Below are positions 46,871 to 56,790 of a stretch of 64,000 nucleotides of DNA, one piece after another (within the stretch, counting starts at the first letter, position 1; each line of letters begins with the position of its first letter). The notes below the pieces were generated by a model. That model did no database searches, was not told where the DNA came from, and saw only the letters and a list, made by a program, of their open reading frames with translations. The DNA is taken from assembly GCA_019636285.1 (NCBI GenBank), contig JAHBXV010000032.1, forward strand, positions 1 to 64,000, written 5' to 3'. This DNA is from Planctomycetaceae bacterium. Lineage in GTDB: Bacteria; Planctomycetota; Planctomycetia; Planctomycetales; Planctomycetaceae. The position numbers were made by a program, and so were the translations under genes.

Positions 46871-47050
46871 ATGTCCTTGGGCACACCAGAGCTGATCATT
46901 CTCGCGGTGATCATTTTGCTTCTGTTCGGTTCGCGACTGCCGAGCGTGATGCGCTCGCTCGGCTTGAGTGTGACCGAATTCAAGAAGGGGATCCGTGATG
47001 GGGATGAGCCCACTTCGTCCGACCACCCTTCGGAACCCCGGCGCGACTGA
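46871..47050 (+). CDS. tatA: Sec-independent translocase protein TatA/E, short
   Basis: 59 residues. It reads MSLGTPELIILAVIILLLFG, then SRLPSVMRSLGLSVTEFKKG and a short charged tail. The single N-terminal helix, FG hinge and amphipathic helix are those of TatA. GAAGGAAG precedes the ATG. It shares the GTPELI motif with the next gene, a tandem paralogue. tatC is not nearby. Tat exports folded proteins such as molybdoenzymes. Confidence 0.9.
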   Translation: MSLGTPELIILAVIILLLFGSRLPSVMRSLGLSVTEFKKGIRDGDEPTSSDHPSEPRRD

Positions 47051-47282
47051 CCGTCTTGGAGGCGCGCCGACGGCCGAGTTCGGTCTGTCCTGCCGCCGAA
47101 GTCGTCGGTTGTTTGTTGCCGGTCCCTGCCGAAGCCCCGTAGCGTCGAGATTTCGACGATGACGGAATTCGCGGGGAATGTTCAGAAGCCACCGGGCGCG
47201 GTTTGACTCACCTCGAATCGCCTTGCCGACCATTGCCAGCCTCAAAACATCTCACCCGATCATCCGCGAGGAGCTTCCTGCC

Positions 47283-47570
47283 ATGTTTCCATTTTCGATT
47301 GGTACACCAGAACTGATCGTCCTGGGCATTATTGCCCTGCTTTTGTTTGGCAAGCGACTGCCCGAAGTGGCCCGCAGCATGGGGAAGGGAATTGTCGAAT
47401 TCAAAAAGGGAATTCGGGGAATCGAAGACGAAGTGAATTCGAGCAGCACCAGCTATTCGAGTTCGTCGCGCACCGAGACGAGTTCGACGGCGACGCGTCC
47501 GACTCCGCCGGAAGAACGCATCGAGCCGACGGCCCCCAAATTCGAGCCGCCCACCTCTGCTCCGAGTTAA
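47283..47570 (+). CDS. tatA: Sec-independent translocase protein TatA/E, second copy
   Basis: 95 residues. MFPFSIGTPELIVLGIIALL begins the membrane helix, LFGKRLPEVARSMGKGIVEF the amphipathic helix, and the C-terminal tail is Ser/Thr/Pro-rich. GAGGAG precedes the ATG; a longer upstream frame is not conserved. It is followed 18 bases later by moaE. Confidence 0.9.
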   Translation: MFPFSIGTPELIVLGIIALLLFGKRLPEVARSMGKGIVEFKKGIRGIEDEVNSSSTSYSSSSRTETSSTATRPTPPEERIEPTAPKFEPPTSAPS

Positions 47571-47588
47571 GCCGGAGCGCGAAGAGTC

Positions 47589-48032
47589 ATGATTGAGTTG
47601 ACCCGGAATCCCATCGAGGTCGGTCCGTTGACGGAGGCCGTTCGGTCGCCGGCCAGCGGTGCGATTGTGGTGTTCCTTGGGACGGTGCGTGAAATGACGG
47701 GAAACTTGCGCACCGTCGCTCTCGACTATGAGGCCTATCCCGAAATGGCATTGGTCCAGATGCAGAAACTGGCCGATCGGGCCAGGTCTCAATGGCCGGT
47801 CGACAGGCTGGCCATGGTCCATCGCCTGGGGCGGTTGGAACTCGGTGAAGTCAGCGTGGGAGTCGCCGTCAGTTGTCCGCATCGGAAAGATGCGTTTCTG
47901 GCGGGTCAGTTTCTCATCGATGAATTGAAGGTCACGGTCCCGATCTGGAAGAAAGAGAACTGGGCCGACGGTCGGACCGAGTGGGTCCACCCGGGAGGCG
48001 ATTCGTCCGCGAAAGCACCGGCCTTTGGGTAG
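47589..48032 (+). CDS. moaE: Molybdopterin synthase catalytic subunit
   Basis: 147 residues. It has GAIVVFLGTVREMTGN, LDYEAYPEMALVQMQKLADR, RLGRLELGEVSVGVAVSCPHR and the catalytic lysine region VPIWKKENW. MoaE with MoaD sulfurates precursor Z (cPMP) to molybdopterin. moaD is not adjacent. The gene is followed by moaA after 99 bases, so it belongs to the molybdenum-cofactor pathway. Confidence 0.94.
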   Translation: MIELTRNPIEVGPLTEAVRSPASGAIVVFLGTVREMTGNLRTVALDYEAYPEMALVQMQKLADRARSQWPVDRLAMVHRLGRLELGEVSVGVAVSCPHRKDAFLAGQFLIDELKVTVPIWKKENWADGRTEWVHPGGDSSAKAPAFG

Positions 48033-48131
48033 CGATCCAACGCACGGAAGTACCCGGTCGACACGGTTGTCGTGGGATGGAGACGTGCCAGGCTCTGGAA
48101 TGGGCATGGCGCATCGTCAGGAGTCAAAAGC

Positions 48132-49133
48132 ATGCAACCACTGCCCGTGCTTATCGACTCCTTCGGCCGCGTGCATAACAACCTGCGGATCAGCGTCACC
48201 GATCGCTGCAACATTCGGTGTTTCTACTGCATGCCGGCGGAAAACGTCCGGTTCATGGAACGCAAGGAACTGCTGACCTTCGAGGAACTGGAACGGATTG
48301 TCCGCGTCGCGGTCCGATTGGGGATCGACAAGATCCGCCTGACCGGCGGCGAACCACTCGTTCGCAAGAATCTCGACCGGCTGATCGCGCTCCTGGCCGC
48401 CATTCCGGAAGTGCGCGATATCGGGCTGACCACCAACGGGATTCTGCTGGCTGACCAGGCACAGGCCCTGTACGACGCCGGATTGAGGCGCATCAACATC
48501 AGTCTCGACTCGCTCACGCCGGAAGGGTTTCGCGAATTCACGCGCCGGGACGGCTTCGAGCAGGTGCTGGCGGGAATCGATGCGGCCCGCGAGGCGGGGT
48601 TCGACCCCATCAAGATTAACGCTGTCTCGGTGCGGGGCTTCAGCGAAAAAGAGATCGTCCCCTTTGGCCACTTCGCGCGGCGGACGGGGGCCGAGGTGCG
48701 TTTCATCGAGTACATGCCCCTTGATGCCGACAACGCCTGGGAACGCGAAAAGGTGCTCTTTGCCGGTGAAATCCTCCAGACCTTGAGCGATGAGATCATG
48801 CCCCTGCGGCCGGTCGGCGCGCACGAACCTGGGGCTCCCGCCACCGAGTTCGAATTTGAAGATGGCGTGGGACGGATTGGCTTCATCGCATCCGTCAGTC
48901 AGCCGTTCTGCCGCAGTTGTAACCGCATGCGAGTTACTGCGGATGGCAAGTTGCGAAATTGCCTGTTCAGCCTCGACGAGACCGATCTGCGCGAACTGAT
49001 TCGCGGCGGCAAGAACGATGACGCCATCGCCGAAGCTTTTCTCAAGAGCGTCGCGGCGAAGAACGAAGGGCACGAAATCAACACCGCTCGCTTCATTCAG
49101 CCTGAGCGGCCGATGTATTCGATCGGGGGGTAG
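48132..49133 (+). CDS. moaA: GTP 3',8-cyclase
   Basis: 333 residues. The radical-SAM cluster CNIRCFYC (26-33), the TGGEPL motif (71-76), and the second iron-sulfur site C260, C263 and C277 are present, with the required C-terminal GG. MoaA with MoaC starts molybdenum-cofactor synthesis from GTP. The ATG at MQPLPVL follows AGGAGTC. The upstream gene is moaE and the downstream gene a cysteine-desulfurase-like enzyme. Confidence 0.96.
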   Translation: MQPLPVLIDSFGRVHNNLRISVTDRCNIRCFYCMPAENVRFMERKELLTFEELERIVRVAVRLGIDKIRLTGGEPLVRKNLDRLIALLAAIPEVRDIGLTTNGILLADQAQALYDAGLRRINISLDSLTPEGFREFTRRDGFEQVLAGIDAAREAGFDPIKINAVSVRGFSEKEIVPFGHFARRTGAEVRFIEYMPLDADNAWEREKVLFAGEILQTLSDEIMPLRPVGAHEPGAPATEFEFEDGVGRIGFIASVSQPFCRSCNRMRVTADGKLRNCLFSLDETDLRELIRGGKNDDAIAEAFLKSVAAKNEGHEINTARFIQPERPMYSIGG

Positions 49134-49206
49134 CCATTCGATCGATGGATAAATTGCCCGGCCAGAATGGCAGCGCGGGACTCGCGGATAACGTGGCTCG
49201 TCATCC

Positions 49207-50355
49207 ATGACCATCTATCTCGACAACGCCGCCACGAGCTTTCCCAAGCCGGAGGAAGTCTACCGGGCCGTCGACGACTATCAACGGCATGTGGGAGCGG
49301 CGGCGGGACGGGGGGGATATCGCGCCACGCGAACCGCCGAGACCCTGGTCGACCGAGCCCGGCGCAACGTCGCGCGGTTGTTCGGAACCACTCCTTCGAG
49401 AATCATCTTCACGCTCAACGGAACCGACAGCCTGAATCTGGCGCTGCACGGGTTTTTGCGGGCCGGCGATCATGTCGTGGCGACCTCGCTCGAACACAAT
49501 TCCGTGCTGCGACCGCTCGCCTGGCTGCGCGAACATCGCGGGATCGCGGTCTCGGTTGTTCCTGTCCGCGAGGACGGCAGGCTGTCGTGCGATGACATCC
49601 GGCGTGAGATCGTCTCGTCAACGCGCCTGATTTGCATGACGCATGCCTCCAATGTGACGGGCGTCGTGCAACCCATCGCCGAGGTTGGCGAGATGTGTCG
49701 CCAGCAGGGCGTCCGGTTGCTGGTCGATGCCGCGCAAACGGCCGGACACCTCGCGATCGACCTGGCCAATCTTCCCATCGACATGCTGGCCTGCCCGGGC
49801 CATAAGGGGCTCCTGGGGCCGCTGGGGACTGGCGTCCTCTTTCTCTCGGACGAAATGGATGACCTGGTCGAACCGGTGCGTCTGGGCGGAACGGGAACGC
49901 ACAGCGAAGACGAAGCGCCGCCGCTCGCCGCTCCCACCCGTTACGAAGCGGGCAACCTGAATGTTCCGGGCCTCGCAGGGTTGGCCGCCTCGGTGGACTG
50001 GCTATTGGCGCGAGATGCGGGGGAACTGCACCGCCACGAGCGCGCCCTACGCGAAGAACTGGCCTCCAACCTGTCGGGAATTCCTGGAGTCACGGTTTTC
50101 CATGCCGATCGCCCCGAAACGGTCGGCGTGTTGAGCTTCGAAGTGAATGGCTACGGTCCGCAGGAAGTCGCCGCCATTCTGGATGAGAACTTTGACATCG
50201 CCTGTCGGGCTGGCTTTCACTGCGCGCCGCGAGTTCACCAGGCGTTGGGAACATTCGATCGCGGCGGAACCGTCCGTTTCTCGGTTGGTCCCTTCAGCCA
50301 ACCGGAACACGTTCATTCCGCCGTGGATGCAGTGCGTCAACTGGCCGCAGGATAA
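49207..50355 (+). CDS. Cysteine-desulfurase-like aminotransferase (class V)
   Basis: 382 residues, PLP enzyme of the NifS/Csd type. LDNAATSFPKP at the start, cofactor residues H96 (SLEHNS) and D174 (LLVDAAQTAGH), PLP lysine K200 in ACPGHK, and an active-site-like cysteine C339 in CRAGFHCAP. It may release sulfur from cysteine for a sulfur carrier such as MoaD, given its position after moaA, or serve another sulfur/selenium pathway. It ends three bases from the convergent neighbour. Confidence 0.85.
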   Translation: MTIYLDNAATSFPKPEEVYRAVDDYQRHVGAAAGRGGYRATRTAETLVDRARRNVARLFGTTPSRIIFTLNGTDSLNLALHGFLRAGDHVVATSLEHNSVLRPLAWLREHRGIAVSVVPVREDGRLSCDDIRREIVSSTRLICMTHASNVTGVVQPIAEVGEMCRQQGVRLLVDAAQTAGHLAIDLANLPIDMLACPGHKGLLGPLGTGVLFLSDEMDDLVEPVRLGGTGTHSEDEAPPLAAPTRYEAGNLNVPGLAGLAASVDWLLARDAGELHRHERALREELASNLSGIPGVTVFHADRPETVGVLSFEVNGYGPQEVAAILDENFDIACRAGFHCAPRVHQALGTFDRGGTVRFSVGPFSQPEHVHSAVDAVRQLAAG

Positions 50356-50358
50356 CGT

Positions 50359-53300
50359 TCAGTCGAATCGCACAAGGCCCGTCGCGGCATTCGCATTCGC
50401 GGCCTTGTTGAATGGCGGCATTCCTTCCCAGCGAACGCCGGGAATCGAACGGACGATGGACAGTCCCCAGTGCTCGCCCCGACGAGGCGGATGACTGGCG
50501 AGTTCCGCCCAGGGGATCGCGGCTTCGAGGGTCCAGCGCGTGGCGTCCGAGTCGATCGCGACGAACCATTCCGGATTCCATCCCTCATCATCCCAGATCG
50601 AATCCGCCGTTTCCCCGCGCTGATCGACCCGAAACTCGTAGTAGGACGCATAGTCTCGTTCGAGATCCAGCCGCAGTCGCACGTGGTCGAATTGATCGAG
50701 ATCGGGGGCATCGTGCTGTCTTCCCTCGCGTCGCGTCTCGGCAACCGGTTGAGACTCTTCGCGAGTCACGCTTGCCCCCCAGTACAAAAAATTGTTGTCG
50801 AAGGTGAGGAGCGCGAACGACGTTGAACCAGTTTCTTCAATCGCATCGCCAGCCGTGCGAAACCGGATCGGCAACGCCTGTTGCCAGCAGGTATCGGAAA
50901 GCAGCCCATCGAGGACGGGAGGGCTTTCGGCCCGGCGGGCGGAAGCGATATCGGAGGGGGTCTCACCAAAAGGCTGCGACAGCCAGATCTCCCGATCGAC
51001 GACGTTTCGCCAAGGGTGATTATTGGGAAGCCGGACGAACTGGCGATACACGGCATCGGCCTCGGCGGATTTACCGCGCGAGCGACAAAGGGCCGCGAAC
51101 GAACATTGCAGGTCGCGCGATTGGGCGACGGCCGGGTTCAGTTCCGACAGCGAGCGGATAATCTGCGAGATGGATTGCCGCTCGGCTGCCAGTCGCGCAT
51201 CGAAGCCGAGAGGGCCAGCTTCGGGCCGCGTCCCCGCAACCGGCAGAATCGTGGTTGCCGTTCGACGGGGATTCGGAATCTCGGCGGTCTGGTTTCGCGC
51301 CCGTTGCCACGTCATTTCGGCACTCGTGACGTATGTGAGCAGCCAGGCTGCCGCTTCCATGGCCGCGGGATCTTGCGGATACCGTCGATACAGTTCCAGG
51401 TAGACCTCGGCGGCCAGTTCGAACTGTCGCCGCGACCGATGCTGGCGCGCCAGGTCGGACAGCACGGCGGCCCCTTCGGCGGACGGCAGACCACGCAGAA
51501 TGTCCGGAAGCTCGCCAAGCATCTGGGCCGCCAGGCGAACATCGTCCAACTGCTTCCTCGCGACCGCGGCGAGATTTCGCTGACGACGAGTTCGTTCGAG
51601 CATCTCATCAAGACGGCCGGGGTCCGAAGGCAGTACGGGGCGTCGGATGCTGGCTAATTCGTCCGCGGTGGGATTGCCGAAGAAACCGCGACCACCCTCC
51701 AGCGGCGTGCCCAAGTCGATCGATCGATACGTGGCGTGCGACGCCGGCGTCGCGAATTCGCCCCCGGCTCGTGCCGCGGCTGAGTGGACGAGTTGACGAA
51801 GATGGCCTCCCGAGTTCGGCAAGAGTTCGAACTCGTCGATCGAATAGTCGCCCCGGCTCCCTTCGCCCAGGCGTTCGTACACACGCTCCACCCGCCAAGG
51901 CTCCAGGTTCAGCGATTCGCCGAGGTGCGTGAGCCGCGTGGGATCGGCGGCCGCGGCGATCGCGCGGCGCGCGGTGTCGTTCAGAATGGCGGCCAGTGCA
52001 TCGTCGGCCGGAGGTTGTTCGAGAACCACAACTCGGGGACGGTAGCTACGAATCTGGACGACCAGTTGCTCGATGAGCGCTTCGCCCAGACGCCCTTCCG
52101 ACCGTCGTTGCCATTCGGCGATCAGGAGATCCCGGTTTTTGTCGAGGCTGGGCTTGTCGGGCGTCCACAGCCAGTGGCGTTCGACTTCCTGGGCGCCGGC
52201 CGCGGCAATCGCGGCGGCGACGGGTACGTCGGATTCATCATCACCCGTTGCAATCCAGACCTTCGAGCGGTAGCCATCCTCGCCCGAGTGCTTGACCAGG
52301 ACCGGCCAATCGATGCGCTGCGGTCGCGAAACGATATTGAGCAGCGCCAGGCGACGGTCGTTGCCGCGGACCGTCGACCAGGACCGCCCGCCGTCCTGGG
52401 TCCGCAGAATGATCCCCAGTTCGCCGACCGCGAGTCCCGTTTGGTCATCGAACCTGCGCAGACGTGTCAGCGGCAGCGACTGGTGCGTGGGAATGGCTCG
52501 CCAGGTCTGGCCGGAATCGTCACTGCGCGCCACGAACGAACCCGGCTGACCGGCGACCCAGACCGATTCTCCCCGCGCGTCGACGGCGCGCCAGTTGACC
52601 GAGAGTCGCAGGTCGGGCGAGAGGACCGGGTTTGGTTCTTCCCAGACGGCTCCGCCAGTTTGCGAAGTCATCAGCAGTCCGCCATCCCCCACCAGCCATC
52701 CCCGGTCGGAGTCCTGCAAGTGCAAATCGCGAACGGCTCGCCGGCCCAGGGCTGGCAGTCGCGACGGCAGCAATCGGTCTCCGGCAAGCAGCGTGACTCG
52801 GCCGCCTTGTCCCCCCAAGAGGCCCAGATCGGGCATCGTCAGAAAGGCGGCCCGCCATCCGGTTGATTCGACATCTTCGATCGGCTGCCAGCTCGCGCCG
52901 CCATCTTGCGTACGGAAAGCAGTGTGACCCAATGGAGACGGGCTGGCCGCGATCGCGACCCCTTCCTGAAAATCAAAAAAACGGACGACCGCCAACGGTA
53001 CCGGCAGGCCGGTTGAAATGGGGCTCCACGTGGCGCCGGAATCGCGAGTGGCCAACAAGACGGCCTGTCCGGCCCTGGTTCCCGACGCAGGATCGCCACC
53101 GGCGACCCAGCCGATCTGGTCGGTGAGAAAACAGACCGAGCGCAGCGTTTCCACGGTGCCGCTCTCTTGCGACGTCCATGTCTGCCCCGCATCGGCGGAA
53201 TGCAGAATGGTCCCGCAGGCCCCGACCGCCCAGGCGGACCGCGTTCCCGCCACCGCGACATCCAGGAGCGGTGCATCCTCCCGCAGCCACTCATAGCGCG

Positions 53301-53412
53301 AAATCGGTTCAGCCGCCGGACAAGCCGCCGTCGGTAGCAAGATCGCGACGAGACTGATGACTTGCGTGAGCGAAGTCCATGTCGCGATCCGTCGCGGTTG
53401 CAGTCGAGTCAT
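50359..53412 (-). CDS. Secreted BNR/YCF48-like protein with CBM9-like C-terminus
   Basis: 1017 residues with a signal peptide ending in LLPTAACPAAEP. The N-terminal third has repeated BNR/YCF48 beta-propeller motifs such as HSADAGQTWTSQ, ATRDSGATWSPI, RTQDGGASWQPI, ARSDDSGQTWRA and RTQDGGRSWSTV. A long helical middle follows, and the C-terminus (PPVLDGLLSDTCWQQA...LLTFDNNFLYWGASV...EGWNPEWFVAID) is like a family 9 carbohydrate-binding module. GGATGGCGGAC precedes the ATG; a start three codons earlier is possible. Probably exported; function unknown. Confidence 0.7.
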   Translation of the reverse strand: MTRLQPRRIATWTSLTQVISLVAILLPTAACPAAEPISRYEWLREDAPLLDVAVAGTRSAWAVGACGTILHSADAGQTWTSQESGTVETLRSVCFLTDQIGWVAGGDPASGTRAGQAVLLATRDSGATWSPISTGLPVPLAVVRFFDFQEGVAIAASPSPLGHTAFRTQDGGASWQPIEDVESTGWRAAFLTMPDLGLLGGQGGRVTLLAGDRLLPSRLPALGRRAVRDLHLQDSDRGWLVGDGGLLMTSQTGGAVWEEPNPVLSPDLRLSVNWRAVDARGESVWVAGQPGSFVARSDDSGQTWRAIPTHQSLPLTRLRRFDDQTGLAVGELGIILRTQDGGRSWSTVRGNDRRLALLNIVSRPQRIDWPVLVKHSGEDGYRSKVWIATGDDESDVPVAAAIAAAGAQEVERHWLWTPDKPSLDKNRDLLIAEWQRRSEGRLGEALIEQLVVQIRSYRPRVVVLEQPPADDALAAILNDTARRAIAAAADPTRLTHLGESLNLEPWRVERVYERLGEGSRGDYSIDEFELLPNSGGHLRQLVHSAAARAGGEFATPASHATYRSIDLGTPLEGGRGFFGNPTADELASIRRPVLPSDPGRLDEMLERTRRQRNLAAVARKQLDDVRLAAQMLGELPDILRGLPSAEGAAVLSDLARQHRSRRQFELAAEVYLELYRRYPQDPAAMEAAAWLLTYVTSAEMTWQRARNQTAEIPNPRRTATTILPVAGTRPEAGPLGFDARLAAERQSISQIIRSLSELNPAVAQSRDLQCSFAALCRSRGKSAEADAVYRQFVRLPNNHPWRNVVDREIWLSQPFGETPSDIASARRAESPPVLDGLLSDTCWQQALPIRFRTAGDAIEETGSTSFALLTFDNNFLYWGASVTREESQPVAETRREGRQHDAPDLDQFDHVRLRLDLERDYASYYEFRVDQRGETADSIWDDEGWNPEWFVAIDSDATRWTLEAAIPWAELASHPPRRGEHWGLSIVRSIPGVRWEGMPPFNKAANANAATGLVRFD

Positions 53413-54076
53413 GTCCGCCATCCGTGGCTGTGAGGTCGCTTCGCCGAAAATCACGGTCGCCATGCATTTTACGGCTTCGTCCCAGTGACAGAAGACCAGT
53501 TTTCGCGGGCCGTGCGGGCTGTCGCAACATGGAGTCGGCGAGGAGTTTGCGCCGCGTATGCGGAGTGGGCCGGCGCGGAAGCCCGAAATACGCCCATCGG
53601 CGAGAACATCGAAGGGCCTTGTGATCGTGGAACCAGGAGCGAGGCTCCAGTGTCGTACCATCAAAACCCTCTGGACGCCCGAAACATTCCTGTATTCGCA
53701 GGGGTTTCCGAGCCGCCAATCGGATTTTGACGCAAGCTCAGCGTCGCCTATTCAATCACGCGGTCCGACTCGAAGTGCGAGAGCCGGTTTCAAAACCGCT
53801 TGAGGCATCGCATTCCGCAGGCAAGCGTAGTCAATCCGTGGACCATGGGAATGTGGTACTCGTGCCGCTTTCCACCAGCATTCGGGACGTCGGACCTTGC
53901 GGCCATCTTGAGACGGGGGAAACTGGCACCGCCGGCAAAGCGGACAGACCCGATCGCATCCCTGCTCCTTAAGGCCATGTTTCTCTCGCGAGCAGCAAGG
54001 GTGCCGTTGCCATCTGTGAGCGAAATTCGCCAGTGCTCTCCCACCTCCGGACGTTTTGCCATAAGACCGACTGTGT
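53413..54076. other. Gap holding 70-nt repeat copy 1
   Basis: 664 bases between the BNR protein start and the dehydrogenase end. It contains a 70-nt repeat (annotated separately). Open frames here look unconserved. No RNA gene was recognised. Confidence 0.5.
53661..53730 (+). repeat. 70-nt palindromic-ended repeat, copy 1
   Basis: It begins TCAAAACCCTCTGGACG and ends in ATTTTGA, complementary to its start. An inner AAACCC/GGGTTT pair is also present. It is about 80% identical over its length to the copy at 56009-56078. Confidence 0.72.
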
Positions 54077-55249
54077 TCACGGTTTCAAGACCACCTTGAT
54101 GCAGCCGTCCTGCTTGTCGCGGAATGCCTTATAGGCAGAGGGAGCTTCCGTCAGCGGCTCGCGATGAGTAACAATGAAGGATGGATCGATCGAGCCCGAC
54201 TCGATCATTCCGAGCAGTTTTCGATGATACTTGGCGACGTGCGTTTGACCGGTTTTGACCGTCAACGCCTTGTTCATGAGCGCGCCAAAAGGAAGCTTGT
54301 CCGGGAAGCCCACGTAGACGCCGGGAATCGAAAGAGTCCCCCCCTTGCGACAGCACATGATCGCCTCCCTGAGGGCATGGGGGCGATCGGTGGCCATCAG
54401 CATGCTGGATTTCACCTTGTCATAAATGGCATCCCAGGAGCCGGTGGCATGCGCTTCGGCTCCCACGGCATCGATGCAACGATCCGGACCGCGACCTTTC
54501 GTCCATTCCATCAAGGTCTCGTAAACATCTCGCTGGCTGAAATCGATGGTTTCGGCTCGCCCGTGGGTCGCGGCCATCTCCAGCCGTTCCGGAACGCGGT
54601 CGATGGCAATCACCCGCGCCGGCTGAAATGTCCAGGCGGATTGAATGGTGAGTTGGCCAACGGGGCCGCAACCCCAGACGGCGACTGTCTCGCCCGGTTG
54701 GATCCCCGCCTGTTCGGCGGCCATATAACCAGTGGGAAAAATATCGGAAAGAAACAGGACTTTTTCATCTGGCAGATCGGATTCGATCTTCAACGGACTG
54801 ACATCCGCGTAGGGAACGCGCAGATATTCCGCCTGTCCGCCTGCAAAGCCGCCCAGCATGTGGGAATACCCGAACAGGCCGGCCGGAGAATGCCCCATCG
54901 CCGCACGAGCCATGTCGGCGTTCGGATTCGATGTGTCGCACAGCGAGTATAATTGCTGCTCGCAGAACCAGCAGTGCCCGCAGGAAATGGTAAACGGCAC
55001 GACGACGCGGTCGCCGGCCTGAAAGTTCTTCACGTCGGAGCCGACTTCCACGACAACGCCCATGGGCTCATGTCCGATGACGTCGCCGGCCTGCATGGTC
55101 GGCATCAGCCCATCCAGCAAATGGAGGTCCGAGCCGCAGATCGCTGTCGATGTGACGCGAATGATCATGTCGGTCGGATCCGCGATTTTCGGATCGGGAA
55201 CAGTGTCGACCCGGACATCGCCGGTTCCATGCCAGCACACCGCTTTCAT
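54077..55249 (-). CDS. Zinc-dependent alcohol/formaldehyde dehydrogenase-like
   Basis: 390 residues, MDR family. Catalytic zinc C38, H60 and E61; structural zinc C90, C93, C96 and C104; nucleotide-binding [11 protein letters not shown]. The FDH-like layout (insertion around [20 protein letters not shown]) is seen in glutathione-independent formaldehyde dehydrogenase-like enzymes. GGAGAGAGAACC precedes the ATG. It is 43 bases after a small membrane protein, so these two likely form an operon, perhaps stress related. Confidence 0.88.
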   Translation of the reverse strand: MKAVCWHGTGDVRVDTVPDPKIADPTDMIIRVTSTAICGSDLHLLDGLMPTMQAGDVIGHEPMGVVVEVGSDVKNFQAGDRVVVPFTISCGHCWFCEQQLYSLCDTSNPNADMARAAMGHSPAGLFGYSHMLGGFAGGQAEYLRVPYADVSPLKIESDLPDEKVLFLSDIFPTGYMAAEQAGIQPGETVAVWGCGPVGQLTIQSAWTFQPARVIAIDRVPERLEMAATHGRAETIDFSQRDVYETLMEWTKGRGPDRCIDAVGAEAHATGSWDAIYDKVKSSMLMATDRPHALREAIMCCRKGGTLSIPGVYVGFPDKLPFGALMNKALTVKTGQTHVAKYHRKLLGMIESGSIDPSFIVTHREPLTEAPSAYKAFRDKQDGCIKVVLKP

Positions 55250-55292
55250 GGTTCTCTCTCCTCTCGCATATTCGATAGATATGGCCGCTCGC

Positions 55293-55733
55293 TCAGCCTT
55301 CGAGTCGTCGCGCCGCCGTCAGTGTCGAGGCCGTTGCGGCATCGAGAGCCGTCACTCCGGCCACCGCGAGCATGGAAACCATCGCACGAGACCGACGGTC
55401 TTCATCACCTTCACTGAGCACCGTTCCAAGAGCCGCCATGTCCAATCCGTCTCCGACAACTCTGGCCCACAGCCACGGCGCTGGTCGCTGGCTCATTAAC
55501 AAGCCCACTCCGGTGGCAATTTCGCGGAGACCATAGAGCGTCAACAGTTGACGATTGCGGATACCCGTCACCCTCGCGACGTCATTGGTGCAGAACACTT
55601 CCGCAAGTCCCAGCCCAATGCTGAACCACCCCAACTTTCTGGCGAGTTGAACTCCCGGTTGATAATGCATGTCCGGAGGCGAATGGGAGGGAGCCGGGGG
55701 GCGGGTTGGTGTGGGAACTGTCATTCGTGACAT
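55293..55733 (-). CDS. Small membrane protein upstream of the dehydrogenase
   Basis: 146 residues. Proline-rich N-terminus, then hydrophobic segments ([53 protein letters not shown] and [20 protein letters not shown]). Similar modules are found in cyclase/dehydrase-type membrane proteins of stress-related operons; I do not assign a function. AAGGAGAAGCGTC precedes the ATG. Confidence 0.6.
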   Translation of the reverse strand: MSRMTVPTPTRPPAPSHSPPDMHYQPGVQLARKLGWFSIGLGLAEVFCTNDVARVTGIRNRQLLTLYGLREIATGVGLLMSQRPAPWLWARVVGDGLDMAALGTVLSEGDEDRRSRAMVSMLAVAGVTALDAATASTLTAARRLEG

Positions 55734-56126
55734 GACGCTTCTCCTTATTCATCAATTGCGCTCTTTTTCGGAGACCACTTCCGCGTCAGGATCGCGAGTG
55801 GTTCATGACCTGCCAGCCTGCTCGGTAACCGGCCCTCCCTTGAACCAGGACCGTTCAGACCAATTGCGAGAGCAGAGGGACGATTCGACGGATCTCGAGG
55901 GCCGCGGACGCATTTTCGGAGAGGGGCCAAGGGGCGATTCGTGTCGAAGACGCAACGACATGGAATGGATGTGGAACCCCCAACCGATCCGTATCCGGTT
56001 GTGCTTCTTCAAAACCCTCTGGACGTCTGAAATATTCCCGAATTTGCAGGGGTTACCGAGCCGCCCCCCGAGTTTTGACGGAGGCTAATTGCATAGAGGT
56101 TGTGTGAGAGCCTCTAAGCGGGAAGG
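55734..56126. other. Gap holding 70-nt repeat copy 2
   Basis: No gene recognised. The gap contains the second 70-nt repeat. Promoters for the divergent neighbours probably lie here but no clear motif was seen. Confidence 0.5.
56009..56078 (+). repeat. 70-nt palindromic-ended repeat, copy 2
   Basis: It begins TCAAAACCCTCTGGACG and ends GTTTTGA, with a perfect 7-bp terminal inverted repeat TCAAAAC/GTTTTGA. It has the same length and orientation as the copy at 53661-53730; the two bracket the dehydrogenase module. Confidence 0.72.
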
Positions 56127-56375
<249 letters not shown>

Positions 56376-56469
56376 TCACGACAACAAGCCGGTTGATCTC
56401 TGGATCTCCGTGTTCGCAAGACCCATGCCAACGTGCCGCAATCTGGAAGTTCGCGTCATCGCAACGGAA

Positions 56470-56790
56470 CGTTCTGGACCGCTCGAACGACGAAACAGCC
56501 GAGCTGGCGTGACAGTGTTTGAACTCTTGCAAACCCTGAAAGAGCAGTCGCTTGCCACCGACGACACCACGAAACGCCGCATCCTCGAAATCGTCTGTTT
56601 GAACTGCACCCTCGACGGCGTAACTCTCTGCCCTGAAATGAGAAAGCCCTTCGACGTCCTCGCCGAAGGGCTTGTTTCTGAGAATAGTCGGGGCGACAAG
56701 ACACCGTTAGAACTTTTTCTGGCCGGGATCGCAACCTGGGATTTCTACCTGCGTCGGCGGCTGGAGACCGAAAAACCAGCAACGGATTGA
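56470..56790 (+). pseudogene. Remnant of a serine-recombinase C-terminus
   Basis: The frame contains VFELLQTLKEQSLATDDTTK and RILEIVCLNCTLDGVTL, then PEMRKPFDVLAEGLV, which resembles the C-terminal end of planctomycete serine recombinases. No catalytic domain or plausible start is present upstream, and the left boundary is only approximate. It may be a decayed integrase copy next to the ATPase locus. It could alternatively be a short expressed protein of unknown role. Confidence 0.5.
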
